Part shown: in pieces, positions 53,012 through 62,330 of the stretch
How the letters are laid out: the number at the start of each line of letters is the position of its first letter
Position numbering within the stretch: the first letter of the stretch is position 1
Source: Pelagimonas sp.
GTDB taxonomy: Bacteria; Pseudomonadota; Alphaproteobacteria; Rhodobacterales; Rhodobacteraceae
NCBI GenBank assembly: GCA_025210455.1
Contig: JAOARQ010000061.1
Span: 43,566 to 107,565, forward strand
Direction of reading: 5' to 3'
Length of the DNA stretch: 64,000 bases
Position numbers and translations under genes: made by a program
Notes under the pieces: generated by a model
Databases searched by the model: none
What the model was told of the DNA's origin: nothing
The model's input: the letters and a program-made list of their open reading frames with translations, nothing else

Positions 53012-53668
53012 TCAGCCCTTCCAGGTGTGCTTGTAGAAAATATGCACGCCAATGCGCGCTGTCCGGGTGTATTTGCGCGACCAGTTTGGGCGCACAGCGG
53101 TGGTGTGATAATGGGTCGCGCCCTCGGTCAGGATGTGCGGTGCTTCACCTGACAGCACGAGCTTGGCCACTTTGCCCACCCGTTCCCAGGCACGAGGTTC
53201 CGAAATATGTTCGGGGCGGCCATCGCAGGTATAGGTGAACTGGCAGGCATATTTCCGGCCGGTACCCTGATTGATCACACCACAGACAGAATTGGGGAAC
53301 CGCCCGCTTTTGACACGGTTCATGATCACTTCGGCCACGGCAAACTGGCCTTTGACGGTTTCGCCACGCGCCTCAAAGTAGAGCGCTTCTGACAGGCATT
53401 TCCAATCCTTGCCACCTTTGGCGCGGGGCTGGCTATCCAGCCATTCGGTGGTGTAGCTGATTGTTGAACCCGAGGTTGCGGCCTTGGCCTTGGCCGGATT
53501 GAACAGGCTGTCGATATGGGTTTGCGAAACCTTGCTCAGGGCGCGATGTTCGATCTGCATAAGACGTTTGGCAGTGGCAGCGCCATCCGCATAAGCAGGG
53601 GAAGACAGGGCCCCAGATAAGGCCCCCGTGACGGCCATCGACAGCACAAGGCTAAGCGTTCGGAACAT
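53012..53668 (-). CDS. SleB-type cell-wall hydrolase
   Basis: 218 residues from ATG 53668. A signal peptide (MFRTLSLVLSMAVTGALSGA ... AYA) exports it. The C-terminal half is a Hydrolase_2 (SleB/CwlJ) domain: CLSEALYFEARGETVKGQFAVAE with the catalytic glutamate, VIMNRVKSGRFPNSVCGVI, and QFTYTCDGRP, ending in a GATHYHTTAVRPNW segment. Despite the sporulation name, in alphaproteobacteria such proteins act on the cell wall as lytic enzymes. It is transcribed alone, between folB and pyruvate phosphate dikinase. Confidence 0.9.
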   Translation of the reverse strand: MFRTLSLVLSMAVTGALSGALSSPAYADGAATAKRLMQIEHRALSKVSQTHIDSLFNPAKAKAATSGSTISYTTEWLDSQPRAKGGKDWKCLSEALYFEARGETVKGQFAVAEVIMNRVKSGRFPNSVCGVINQGTGRKYACQFTYTCDGRPEHISEPRAWERVGKVAKLVLSGEAPHILTEGATHYHTTAVRPNWSRKYTRTARIGVHIFYKHTWKG

Positions 53669-53774
53669 GAGCAGCAATCATCCGTTGTTTCGCGCACAGA
53701 AAGAGCGCGCCCTTCCTGAACGCGCTGGATGTATAGAATAAATCTAAAATCGTAAAGGCTGTCTGAATCCGGGC

Positions 53775-56327
53775 CTAGGTGACTGTGGCATTTTGGATGG
53801 CCAGATGCGCCGCTGCAAGCCTTGCTACAGGTACGCGAAACGGCGAGCAACTGACATAATCCATGCCCACAGCGCGGCAAAAAGCGATCGACGCAGGGTT
53901 GCCCCCATGTTCGCCGCAAATAGACAGGGTGACGCTGGAATTGGTTGCGCGACCGCGTTCCACACCGGTGGCCACCAGCTCGCCTACGCCTTCAATATCA
54001 AGCACATGGAAGGGATCTTCGGAAAAAACACCCTGCTGCACATAGTCAGACATAAAGCGCCCGGCATCGTCGCGCGACAGCCCATACGTCATCTGGGTCA
54101 GGTCGTTTGTCCCAAATGACAGGAAGTGTGCGTGCGGTGCGATTTCATCTGCGCGCAGACAGGCGCGGGGTGTTTCCACCATCACCCCCAGCCGATAGGT
54201 GAAGTTACGCCCATGTTCGGTTTTTACCGCTGCCGCCACTGCTTCGATTCGGGTGCGGATCAGCTCAACCTCGCGTTTGGCGGACACCAGCGGCAGCATG
54301 ATTTCCGGCACAACCGGCTCCCCATCGCGTGATGCCGCGAGGGTTGCTTCGAAAATTGCGCGCGCCTGCATGTCGTAGATCTCGGGCACCGTAACCCCCA
54401 GCCGCACACCGCGCAGCCCCAGCATCGGGTTATATTCCCCCATGCTTTCGACACGGCGCGTCACATCGCTGACCGGCAGATCCAGCGCTTCGGCCAGATC
54501 GCGCAGACCTGAACGGGTGCTGGGCAGGAATTCATGCAGTGGTGGGTCAAACAGGCGAATGCAGACCGGCAGCCCTTCCATAATGCGGAACAGTTCGGTG
54601 AAGTCTTCGCGCTGCATCGGCAGCAATACCGCCAGCGCGGCCTGACGATCTTCGGGCGTGTCGGCAAAGATCATCTCGCGCATGGGGGTCAGGCGGTCGG
54701 CCTCAAAGAACATATGTTCGGTGCGGCACAGCCCGATCCCATCGGCCATGAAATTGCGCGCGGTGGCAGCGTCGGCGGGGGTATCTGCATTGGCGCGGAT
54801 ATTGATGTCGCGCAGTTCATCCGCCCATTGCATCAGCGTCTGAAAGGCATCATCCAGCGAGGCTTCGATGGTGTCCGGTGCGCCCATCAGCACATCGCCC
54901 GAGGTGCCATCAATGGTGATCGTATCCCCCTCGCGCAGGATGCGGCCATCTTCGGTGGTGATCTGGCGGCGCTTCATGTTGAATTTCATCCGCGCAGCCC
55001 CCACCACGCAGGGCAGGCCCAGTCCGCGCCCGATCACCGCCGCATGGCTGGTCATACCGCCGCGTTCCGTCAGCACCCCGACCGAGGCATGCATGCCGCG
55101 AATATCTTCCGGCGCGGTTTCGCGACGCACCAGAATGCAGCGTTCGTGACGCGCCAGACTGGCCTGCGCTTCAGCGGCGGAAAAGACGATCTTGCCGGTG
55201 GCCGCGCCGGGAGACGCGGCAATGCCGGTGCCAATCACATCGCGGTCCGCCTCTGGGGCAACCTGCCGGTGCAGCAGTTCCGAGACTTCACGCGGTTCAA
55301 TGCGCGTGATGGCTTCGGGGATTGAAATGATCTGATCTTCGGCCAGCCGCACTGCGATGCGCACCGCCGCCCGCGACGCGCGCGCCACACGCACCCCATC
55401 CAGAATATGCACCACACCGTTTTCCAGTGTGAATTCGATCTGCATTTCTTCGCGCAGCTTCACCCGCATCAGTTCGGCGTGTTCGACCAGGCTGGCAAAG
55501 GCCTCGGGGTATTCTTCTTCCAGTGACAGCCCGCGCGGATCTTTGGTCAGATAGAGGCTGGGCAGCCCATGTTGCAGCGCCTCGCGCCCCTGCGATTGCG
55601 ACAGATAGCGGCCTGTGATCTGTGGCAGCCCGGTATCAGAATTCACCAGTTGCAACACCCCAGAGCCACATTCGCCCTGACCAATCCCCAGCGCCATTTC
55701 CTGCACCACCAGCCCAAGCCCCGCATCCGCCGGGGCCCCGCGCGCCTGCCGCAGCAGTCGTGCGGTGGTGCCTTCCCAGGCCCGCGCCATTGAGCGCAGC
55801 ACTTCGCGCAATTGCTTGGCTGGATCCTGAGGGAAGGGGGCTTCGGCCTCTTCTTCATAGGCGCGCAGCGCCTGCGCTAAACCTTCGGGGCCGAGATCTT
55901 CGATATCGTCAAACATATCCGGATCCAGACGCTCTACATGGATGGCGTAGGATTGGATAAAGCGCAGATAGAGGGCGCTGGCGGCTTCCTGACCAATTTT
56001 TGCGGCCAATTCGCCGTGGCGGGTATCATTGATCCCAATATTCAGGATCGCACCCGGGCCACCCCAATCCGGGTCTTCCGAAGAAGGGCGCACACAAAGC
56101 AGCGCGCCGGGTTCAAAGGCGGCGATCATGGCATCCATATCGGGCATGTCATCGGCGGCGATATTGTGGACCGCTTCAAAGGACAGGGCCACCGTGCGCG
56201 GCACCGGCAGATCCAGTCGCACCAGCCGCTGCAAACACTTGGCCCGCCCCCCATGTGACGCGGGCGTCATGGGGGATGAGGGTGTGATCAGCGTGACTTT
56301 GGCGTTTTGTGGATCCGGTTTCTGCAC
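53775..56327 (-). CDS. ppdK: Pyruvate phosphate dikinase / PEP-utilising enzyme
   Basis: 850 residues from GTG 56327, favoured over the ATG at 56357 by AGAGG just before it. PPDK interconverts pyruvate, ATP and phosphate with PEP, AMP and PPi. The N-terminal ATP-binding domain is shorter than usual. The phosphohistidine site is GGMTSHAAVIGRGLGLPCVVG (about residue 427), and the PEP barrel shows GLCRTEHMFFE, MLGLRGVRLG, GTNDLTQMTYGLSRDDAGRF and SICGEHGGNP with the catalytic cysteine (about 803). As a relative of PEP synthase and enzyme I, its exact substrate set should be treated as likely. Pyruvate carboxylase is encoded elsewhere in this window. Confidence 0.9.
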   Translation of the reverse strand: MQKPDPQNAKVTLITPSSPMTPASHGGRAKCLQRLVRLDLPVPRTVALSFEAVHNIAADDMPDMDAMIAAFEPGALLCVRPSSEDPDWGGPGAILNIGINDTRHGELAAKIGQEAASALYLRFIQSYAIHVERLDPDMFDDIEDLGPEGLAQALRAYEEEAEAPFPQDPAKQLREVLRSMARAWEGTTARLLRQARGAPADAGLGLVVQEMALGIGQGECGSGVLQLVNSDTGLPQITGRYLSQSQGREALQHGLPSLYLTKDPRGLSLEEEYPEAFASLVEHAELMRVKLREEMQIEFTLENGVVHILDGVRVARASRAAVRIAVRLAEDQIISIPEAITRIEPREVSELLHRQVAPEADRDVIGTGIAASPGAATGKIVFSAAEAQASLARHERCILVRRETAPEDIRGMHASVGVLTERGGMTSHAAVIGRGLGLPCVVGAARMKFNMKRRQITTEDGRILREGDTITIDGTSGDVLMGAPDTIEASLDDAFQTLMQWADELRDINIRANADTPADAATARNFMADGIGLCRTEHMFFEADRLTPMREMIFADTPEDRQAALAVLLPMQREDFTELFRIMEGLPVCIRLFDPPLHEFLPSTRSGLRDLAEALDLPVSDVTRRVESMGEYNPMLGLRGVRLGVTVPEIYDMQARAIFEATLAASRDGEPVVPEIMLPLVSAKREVELIRTRIEAVAAAVKTEHGRNFTYRLGVMVETPRACLRADEIAPHAHFLSFGTNDLTQMTYGLSRDDAGRFMSDYVQQGVFSEDPFHVLDIEGVGELVATGVERGRATNSSVTLSICGEHGGNPASIAFCRAVGMDYVSCSPFRVPVARLAAAHLAIQNATVT

Positions 56328-56679
56328 TGCGGCACCTCTATGTGGTGGATGCAGCATAACCGTGAAAGAGGTTAACGCAAGCGGCGCGTTCGGGTATTGA
56401 GTAACGCGCAGGGATGGCGCATCTAAAACCCAAGGTACTGAAACCTATCCGCAACAGAGCGTGGGGCATCCGAGGAGCGATTGCAAAAGAGGGAACCACT
56501 GTCCGAAAGCCTGTCTCGATCGCTTGGTGTGTGCGCCAGTCGGCAAGGCCGACAAGCCCCGACCGCCCCCAACTCGGCCGAGGTTCGTCTAAATGGCTGG
56601 CGCAAGCGGTGTGGTTGAAATCGACACTGCTTAAAGTGTCGCCCGGCGGTGCCGCCGGGCGCGGTGGTCTGAAAAGGGC
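56328..56679. other. Gene-free hairpin-rich stretch between glyS and ppdK
   Basis: No credible reading frame is present. Several perfect inverted repeats occur: gtcggc/gccgac (56539-56553), ctcgg/ccgag (about 56573), cgacact/agtgtcg (56622-56641) and gcccggcgg/ccgccgggc (56641-56660). The last two form the glyS terminator. The others lie in the 5' leader region of ppdK. A small RNA or leader is possible, but I recognise no known family and no tRNA. Confidence 0.45.
56622..56660 (-). terminator. Tandem hairpin terminator of glyS
   Basis: Stem 1, gcccggcgg (56641-56649) and ccgccgggc (56652-56660), with a 2-base loop, and stem 2, cgacact (56622-56628) and agtgtcg (56635-56641), lie 19 bases past the glyS stop. 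The minus strand has ATTTC after stem 2. Two adjacent stems should stop transcription well. Confidence 0.65.
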
Positions 56680-58845
56680 TTAGCCCTCGACCTTGCTGAG
56701 AGCCGCGACCTGACCGCAGGTCTGGCGGATGCGTGACAGCAGGTTCAGGCGGTTGCGACGCACCACCTGATTATCAGAATTCACCTGAACCGCCTCAAAG
56801 AAGGCGTCAATCGGTGCGCGCAGCCCGGCCATGGCCTCCATCGCGGTGGCATAGTCTTCGGCCCGCATGGCAGGGCCGATTTTGGCCTCTGCCGCATCCA
56901 GCGCGTCAAACAGCGCGGTTTCGCTGGCGTCTTCGGCGAATTTGGGATCGGCACCGTAGGAATATTCCACACCGTCCTTTTCTTCTGCCTGCGACAGGAT
57001 GTTATTGGCGCGCTTAAAACCCTGTACGAGGTTCACACCGTCATCGGTGCCCAGAACCGCCGAAAGGGCGCGGGCGCGGGCCACCAGCAAGGCAATGTCA
57101 TCATTGCCCTCCATGGCGATGCAGGCGTCGATCACATCATGACGAATGCCTTCGTCTTTCAGGAAGACCTTCAGGCGGTCGTGGAAGAAGCCCAGCAAAT
57201 CTGCCGAAGCTGAGGCCACAACCGATTTGCCATGTTCCGCCTGATGTGTAAGCTGCTTGGCCTTCTCTTCTGAAGTTTCCCCAGCAGCCGCCTTTTCCCA
57301 TTCGCTGACTTTCAACAGGGTCGACAAGGAAGTTTCTGCCGCCTCTTTCAGGCCAAGGCGCACACCATTCTCCAAAACCAGCCGGATCACACCCAAAGCC
57401 GCGCGGCGCAGGGCGTAGGGGTCTTTTGACCCAGTGGGTTTTTCGTCAATCGCCCAAAAGCCTGTCAGCGTGTCCAGCTTATCCGCCAGCGCCACGGCAA
57501 CGGACACAGGCGCAGTTGGCACATCGTCCGAGGGGCCCAGCGGCGAATAATGGTCTTCACAGGCGTTGGCCACATCCGCAGGCAGGCCAGCAGCCTTGGC
57601 ATAATAGCGACCCATCAGACCCTGAAGTTCCGGGAATTCGTATACCATTTCCGACGACAGATCAGCTTTGGCCACGGTTGCGGCCTGTTTGGCCAGCGCC
57701 GCGTCAGCGCCGACAGCCGGGGCCAGTTCCGCCGCCAGTGCCGCGATACGCGCGATGCGTTCCGACTGTGATCCCAATTCGCGATGGAAGGTCACATTCG
57801 ACAGGCGCGCGGTCCAGCTTTCCAGGCCTTCGGATGTGGCCACCCGCAAATCGTTTTCCCAGAAGAACTTGGCATCGGCCAGACGCGCCGCCAGCACCTT
57901 TTGGTTGCCCGCAAGGATGGTCGCGCCATTGTCTTTGGTTTCCATGTTCGACACGGTGATGAATTTTTCGATCCGACCCGTGGCCGGGTTTTTCACCGAA
58001 AAGAACTTTTGATGTTCTTTCATCGAGGTTTGCAGCACCTCGGGCGGCAGTTCGAGGAATTCCTCATCAATGTCGCCCATCAAGACCACAGGCCATTCCA
58101 CCAGACCGGCCACTTCGCGCAGCAGCCCTGCGTCTTCAACCACTTCAAGGCCCAAAGCAAAGGCGGCATTGGTGGCGTCATTCCAGATCGCTTCGGCGCG
58201 TTCCTTGGGATCAAGGATCACACGTGCCTGTTTCAGCTTGCTGGCGTAATCGTCAAAGCCAGTGACCTCGATCGTGCCTTTCGACAGGAAACGATGGCCT
58301 TCGGTGCTGTTGCCAGAGGCGATGCCGTCAATGTCCAGCGCCACAACCTCGCTGCCCGCGTCATCGGTCAGCAGGCAGATGATCGAATGCAGCGGGCGGA
58401 CCCAGCGCAGGCTACCTGCGCCCCAGCGCATGGATTTGGGCCAGGGGAAATTGCGGATGGCTTTTTCCAGTTGCTCGGCCACGATCTCTGCGGCCGGGCG
58501 GCCCGGTTTGGTGATCTTGGCATAGTAAAAGGTGCCCTTTTTGTCTTCGCGCTCTTCCAGATCTTCGCGGGCAACACCGGCGCCGCGCAGGAAACCTTCC
58601 AGCGCTTTGTCAGGGGCGCCCACTTTGGGGCCGCGACGTTCTTCGGTGACGGTGGGGCTTTCAGTGGTCAGCCCCTGGACGGTCAATGTCAGGCGGCGCG
58701 GGGTCGAAAACGCAGCCGCGCCCGCATAGGTCAGCCCCGCCTCGACCATGCCGTCTGTCATCAGCTTTTTCAGATCCTCCGCCGCTTTGCCCTGCATGCG
58801 GGCGGGGATTTCTTCGGAAAACAGTTCAATCAAAAGATCGGGCAT
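56680..58845 (-). CDS. glyS: Glycyl-tRNA synthetase beta subunit
   Basis: 721 residues. Start MPDLLIELFSEEIPARMQGKA and AFSTPRRLTLTVQGL are diagnostic. GGWGD-type FNDPQ motifs belong to the alpha subunit, so this one has the anticodon and HD-like core: EDHYSPLGPSDDVP, LADKLDTLTGFWAI, GSKDPYALRRAALGVIRLV. It forms the (alpha-beta)2 enzyme with GlyQ. It is downstream of glyQ but separated from it by a small gene, with only a 3-base gap to that gene. Confidence 0.97.
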   Translation of the reverse strand: MPDLLIELFSEEIPARMQGKAAEDLKKLMTDGMVEAGLTYAGAAAFSTPRRLTLTVQGLTTESPTVTEERRGPKVGAPDKALEGFLRGAGVAREDLEEREDKKGTFYYAKITKPGRPAAEIVAEQLEKAIRNFPWPKSMRWGAGSLRWVRPLHSIICLLTDDAGSEVVALDIDGIASGNSTEGHRFLSKGTIEVTGFDDYASKLKQARVILDPKERAEAIWNDATNAAFALGLEVVEDAGLLREVAGLVEWPVVLMGDIDEEFLELPPEVLQTSMKEHQKFFSVKNPATGRIEKFITVSNMETKDNGATILAGNQKVLAARLADAKFFWENDLRVATSEGLESWTARLSNVTFHRELGSQSERIARIAALAAELAPAVGADAALAKQAATVAKADLSSEMVYEFPELQGLMGRYYAKAAGLPADVANACEDHYSPLGPSDDVPTAPVSVAVALADKLDTLTGFWAIDEKPTGSKDPYALRRAALGVIRLVLENGVRLGLKEAAETSLSTLLKVSEWEKAAAGETSEEKAKQLTHQAEHGKSVVASASADLLGFFHDRLKVFLKDEGIRHDVIDACIAMEGNDDIALLVARARALSAVLGTDDGVNLVQGFKRANNILSQAEEKDGVEYSYGADPKFAEDASETALFDALDAAEAKIGPAMRAEDYATAMEAMAGLRAPIDAFFEAVQVNSDNQVVRRNRLNLLSRIRQTCGQVAALSKVEG

Positions 58846-58848
58846 GGG

Positions 58849-59379
58849 TCAGTTCCCTTCTCGTTCCGGGCAGTTTTCGCCCAGGGGCGTGCCATCATAG
58901 GCCTTATCGCCGCAGTCGTTGATTTCGTGCCAGATATAGCCGCGCCCATCATCCGTGATCGCGACCACGCGGTCGATGCCGTAATACAGGTTGTGCTGGC
59001 TGGTGAAGACCAGCGCGCGGCCTGCTTCAATGTCTGCGCCGATGGCTTTGGAATCGAAACAGTCAAACCAATAGGGCGCATTGCGCGGGGCTGGGTCTTG
59101 CTTGGTATAGAGCTCATAGGTTTCGGTCAGCATCGGGATCGACATGCTGGTGGTAAAGCAGGCGCGATAGCGAATAGGCGAGCTTTCCGCATCAATCGCC
59201 TGAAACCCCTCATAAAGGATCGGCTCGGGCGCGCCGCTGGTCAGAGACAGCAGGGTGACGTCATTGCTGCCATTGGCCTTTACCTCATCATAGTAGTGAT
59301 AGACCTGCATGTAATAAACAGCGGCACCGAAAATTAAGCTGAACACAACAATGAACCCCGCAAGGATTTTTCCGGTCAT
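58849..59379 (-). CDS. Single-pass membrane protein of unknown function, between glyQ and glyS
   Basis: 176 residues from ATG 59379, which overlaps the glyQ stop by 4 bases (ATGA). A single N-terminal helix ([20 protein letters not shown]) anchors a periplasmic domain with several cysteines (ACFTTSM, WFDCFD, INDCGDK, ENCPERE), spaced so that disulfides are possible, and [11 protein letters not shown] believe it is the Rhodobacteraceae-conserved family called DUF6446. Its function is unknown, and its insertion into a glyQ-glyS operon is odd for a membrane protein. Confidence 0.8.
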   Translation of the reverse strand: MTGKILAGFIVVFSLIFGAAVYYMQVYHYYDEVKANGSNDVTLLSLTSGAPEPILYEGFQAIDAESSPIRYRACFTTSMSIPMLTETYELYTKQDPAPRNAPYWFDCFDSKAIGADIEAGRALVFTSQHNLYYGIDRVVAITDDGRGYIWHEINDCGDKAYDGTPLGENCPEREGN

Positions 59380-60320
59380 GCCTGTTCTGTCTCCGGAACA
59401 AAGCCGCCAGCGGTGGTCTGAACAAAGGCATCCGCACATTGTTTCGCCAGCGCGCGCACGCGACCGATATAGGCCTGACGTTCCGTGACCGAGATCACCC
59501 CGCGCGCATCCAGCAGGTTGAACACATGGCTGGCCTTGATGCATTGATCATAGGCCGGGTGGGCCATGATGATGCGCTTGCCGGTTTTGGGATCGACATG
59601 TTCTTGCGCCAGAATATCAGCGCATTCTTTTTCGGCCTCTTCGAAATGGCGCAGCAGAACTTCGGTGTTGGCCACGTCAAAGTTCCAGCGCGCGTATTCT
59701 TCTTCGGTCTGCTTGAAGATATCGCCATAAGTCAGAGGGCTTGGGGACTGCGGATCGTTGAAAGGCATATCCATCACGTGGTTGATGCCCAGCACATACA
59801 TCGCCAGACGTTCCAGACCATAGGTCAGCTCGCCCGAGACGGGGGTGCAATCATGTCCGCCGACCTGCTGGAAATAGGTGAACTGTGACACTTCCATCCC
59901 GTCGCACCAGACTTCCCAGCCAAGGCCCCAGGCGCCCAGCGTCGGGCTTTCCCAGTCGTCTTCGACAAAACGCACATCGTGCAGTTCCATGTCGATGCCG
60001 ATGGCTTCGAGGCTGCCCAGATAAAGTTCCTGCAGATCCGGGGGGCTGGGTTTGATCAGCACCTGATACTGATAGTAATGCTGCAGGCGGTTGGGGTTTT
60101 CGCCATAGCGCCCATCGGTGGGGCGGCGCGAGGGCTGCACATAGGCGGCAGCCCAGGGTTTCGAGCCAAGCGCACGCAAAGTTGTGGCCGGATGGAAGGT
60201 GCCAGCGCCCACTTCCATGTCATAGGGTTGCAAGATGGCGCAGCCCTTGGACGCCCAGTAGGTTTGCAGGCGCAGAATGATTTCCTGAAAACTGCGCGGT
60301 TTTGGCAGTGTTTCGGCCAT
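59376..60320 (-). CDS. glyQ: Glycyl-tRNA synthetase alpha subunit
   Basis: 314 residues. The class II catalytic subunit. [67 protein letters not shown] and [27 protein letters not shown] are the GlyQ hallmarks, including the motif 2 region. GGGAGCC lies before the ATG. It begins the glyQ-membrane protein-glyS operon and diverges from the 60478 gene. Confidence 0.98.
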   Translation of the reverse strand: MAETLPKPRSFQEIILRLQTYWASKGCAILQPYDMEVGAGTFHPATTLRALGSKPWAAAYVQPSRRPTDGRYGENPNRLQHYYQYQVLIKPSPPDLQELYLGSLEAIGIDMELHDVRFVEDDWESPTLGAWGLGWEVWCDGMEVSQFTYFQQVGGHDCTPVSGELTYGLERLAMYVLGINHVMDMPFNDPQSPSPLTYGDIFKQTEEEYARWNFDVANTEVLLRHFEEAEKECADILAQEHVDPKTGKRIIMAHPAYDQCIKASHVFNLLDARGVISVTERQAYIGRVRALAKQCADAFVQTTAGGFVPETEQA

Positions 60321-60477
60321 ATCGAAGGCTCCCTTTTCGGTGTTGTGCCTTGATTAGGGCGGCTGATCGGCGTGGTCAACGCAAAGTGAGCCAATTTGGA
60401 CGTGCAACCCGTGTCGCATCTGATAAACATGTCTCGATAAGAAACGCGTAACCTATTTCCCAGAGGTCCAAGCAGGA

Positions 60478-62268
60478 ATGTTGAAAAAAGCCATTTCCCT
60501 GACTGCGGCATTGACTGTGACAGCTCATTTTGCCCTGGCTCAGGATGCCGCTGATCTGGTCTATATCCAGATCGAAGCTCGTACCAGCCTTGCCGGTGCA
60601 GAAGAAAGCGTCCGAAATTATGTGGATGTTGCACCGAATGTAAACGGGTTTGCACTGGGTGGCGGATGGTATGGCGTGGCGCTTGGGCCCTACAGCCGCG
60701 ATCAGGCCGAACAGGTTTTGCGCGATCTGCGGGTGCAGCGACGGATCCCGAATGATTCCTATATTGAACAGGCGCGCGCCTATGGTCAGCAGTTCTGGCC
60801 GGTGGGTGCTCAGCCGCCAGTTGCGCCAGTGGCCACACCCGTGCAGCCCACGACACCGGCGCCTGTGGTGGTGGCCGAGCCGGAACCAGCCCCCGCCCCG
60901 GAACCTGCACCAGTTCCCGCGCCCCAGCCCGTTGTTGAATTGGAACCGGAAGAGACCCCACGTGAAGCGCGCCGCTCGGAATCGCGTCTCAGCCGGGAGG
61001 AACGCAAGGATCTGCAGGTCGCGCTGAAATGGGCCGGGTTTTACAATGCTGCGATTGACGGGGCCTATGGCCGTGGTACGCGACGGTCGATGTCGGCCTG
61101 GCAAGAGGCCAACGGCCATGAGCCAACAGGCGTATTGACCACCCGCCAGCGCGCACAGTTGCTGGCGCAGTATAATGCCGTTCTGGATGGCATGGGATTG
61201 CAGCTTGTTGCGGATCCCGGTGCTGGGATCGAAATGCAACTGCCGCTTGGAGCGGTAGAGTTTGATCGCTACGAAGCCCCCTTTGCGCTGTATCGTGGGA
61301 CGGGTGCGGTGGAAGGCGCGCAGGTGCTGCTGATTTCGCAGCCGGGTGACCGCAAAACCATGAATGGTCTCTATGAGATCATGCAGACCCTTGAGATCGT
61401 GCCGCTGGAAGGCCCGCGCGAGCGCAGCAAAAACGGGTTTGTGTTGAATGGCGTGAACAGCCGCATTGTCAGCCACACCGAAGTCGAGCTGCGCAACGGC
61501 GAAATCAAAGGGTTCACCCTGATCTGGCCCGCAGGTGACGAAGAGCGCCGCACCCGCGTGCTGGGCATGATGCAGAAGGATTACAAGCGCCTGAGCGGCG
61601 TGCTGGATCCGGCGGCGGTCAGCGATCAGGGGCAGGGGGTTGATCTGGTCTCTGGTCTGGCGGTGCGCAAAGCAAAGGGTAATGCCTCGGGCTTTTTCGT
61701 GGAATCCCGTGGCACGGTGCTAACCTCGGCCAGCGCAGTCGACCAGTGCGAACGCGTGACCCTGAACGGTCTTTATAATGCGCGTGTACTGGCCTCGGAT
61801 GATCAGCTTGGGCTGGCGATCCTGACACCGGAAGACACGCTGGCGCCAAGTGCTGTGGCCGAGTTCCGCTCGGATGTGCCGCGTCTGCAATCGGAAATCG
61901 CCATTTCCGGCTATTCCTTTGGCGGTGTGCTGACCGCGCCGACGCTGACCTTTGGCACGTTGCAGGATCTGCGCGGCCTCACCGGAGACGAGCGTGTGGC
62001 GCGCCTGTCGCTGGAGCCGTTGCCCGGTGATGTGGGCGCGCCGGTGTATGATGCAGGTGGTGCGGTGATGGGGGTTTTGCTGCCGCAGGACAATGGCGGG
62101 CGCCAACTGCCAGAACAGGTCAGCTTTGCCGTCAAAGGCGAAGTGGCGCTGAATTATCTGCGTGACAATGGCATACAGCCCGCAGCGCATAGCGGCGAAA
62201 GCTTTATGGCACCCGAAGATCTGACCACTCTGGCTGGGAATATGACCGTGCTGGTCAGCTGCTGGTAG
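60478..62268 (+). CDS. SPOR/peptidoglycan-binding protein with an inactive trypsin-like domain
   Basis: 596 residues. A signal peptide (cleavage near FALA-QD) leads to an N-terminal SPOR-like domain (about 28-100; LVYIQIEARTSLAGAEESVRNY, FALGGGWYGVALGPYSRDQAEQ), a Pro/Glu/Ala linker, a PG_binding_1 domain (about 176-232; DLQVALKWAGFYNAAIDGAYGRGTRRSM) and a C-terminal trypsin-like fold (about 400-560). In that fold the usual TNAHVV is TSASAV (Ser419 replaces His), DLALL is GLAIL (Gly445 replaces Asp), and GNSGGP is GDVGAP (Val519 replaces Ser). It is therefore predicted to be non-proteolytic. It may act as a septal or wall scaffold. The domain calls are pattern-based. Confidence 0.82.
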   Translation: MLKKAISLTAALTVTAHFALAQDAADLVYIQIEARTSLAGAEESVRNYVDVAPNVNGFALGGGWYGVALGPYSRDQAEQVLRDLRVQRRIPNDSYIEQARAYGQQFWPVGAQPPVAPVATPVQPTTPAPVVVAEPEPAPAPEPAPVPAPQPVVELEPEETPREARRSESRLSREERKDLQVALKWAGFYNAAIDGAYGRGTRRSMSAWQEANGHEPTGVLTTRQRAQLLAQYNAVLDGMGLQLVADPGAGIEMQLPLGAVEFDRYEAPFALYRGTGAVEGAQVLLISQPGDRKTMNGLYEIMQTLEIVPLEGPRERSKNGFVLNGVNSRIVSHTEVELRNGEIKGFTLIWPAGDEERRTRVLGMMQKDYKRLSGVLDPAAVSDQGQGVDLVSGLAVRKAKGNASGFFVESRGTVLTSASAVDQCERVTLNGLYNARVLASDDQLGLAILTPEDTLAPSAVAEFRSDVPRLQSEIAISGYSFGGVLTAPTLTFGTLQDLRGLTGDERVARLSLEPLPGDVGAPVYDAGGAVMGVLLPQDNGGRQLPEQVSFAVKGEVALNYLRDNGIQPAAHSGESFMAPEDLTTLAGNMTVLVSCW

Positions 62269-62298
62269 GTCCGGCGGCTATTCCGTTTGAGTTATACA

Positions 62299-62330
62299 AA
62301 GCCTCCGGATGTTCCGGGGGCTTATTTTTT
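62299..62330 (+). terminator. Intrinsic terminator after the SPOR/pseudoprotease gene
   Basis: Arms aagcctccgga (62299-62309) and tccgggggctt (62313-62323) pair with one G-U, loop tgt, then a T-rich tail to 62330. It overlaps the stop codon of the convergent EamA gene. Confidence 0.85.

Noticed and set aside
56414..56683. 89-residue plus-strand frame in the glyS-ppdK interval
   Set aside because: Arg/Lys/Gly/Ser-rich with no start signal, ends inside glyS on the opposite strand and covers terminator stems.
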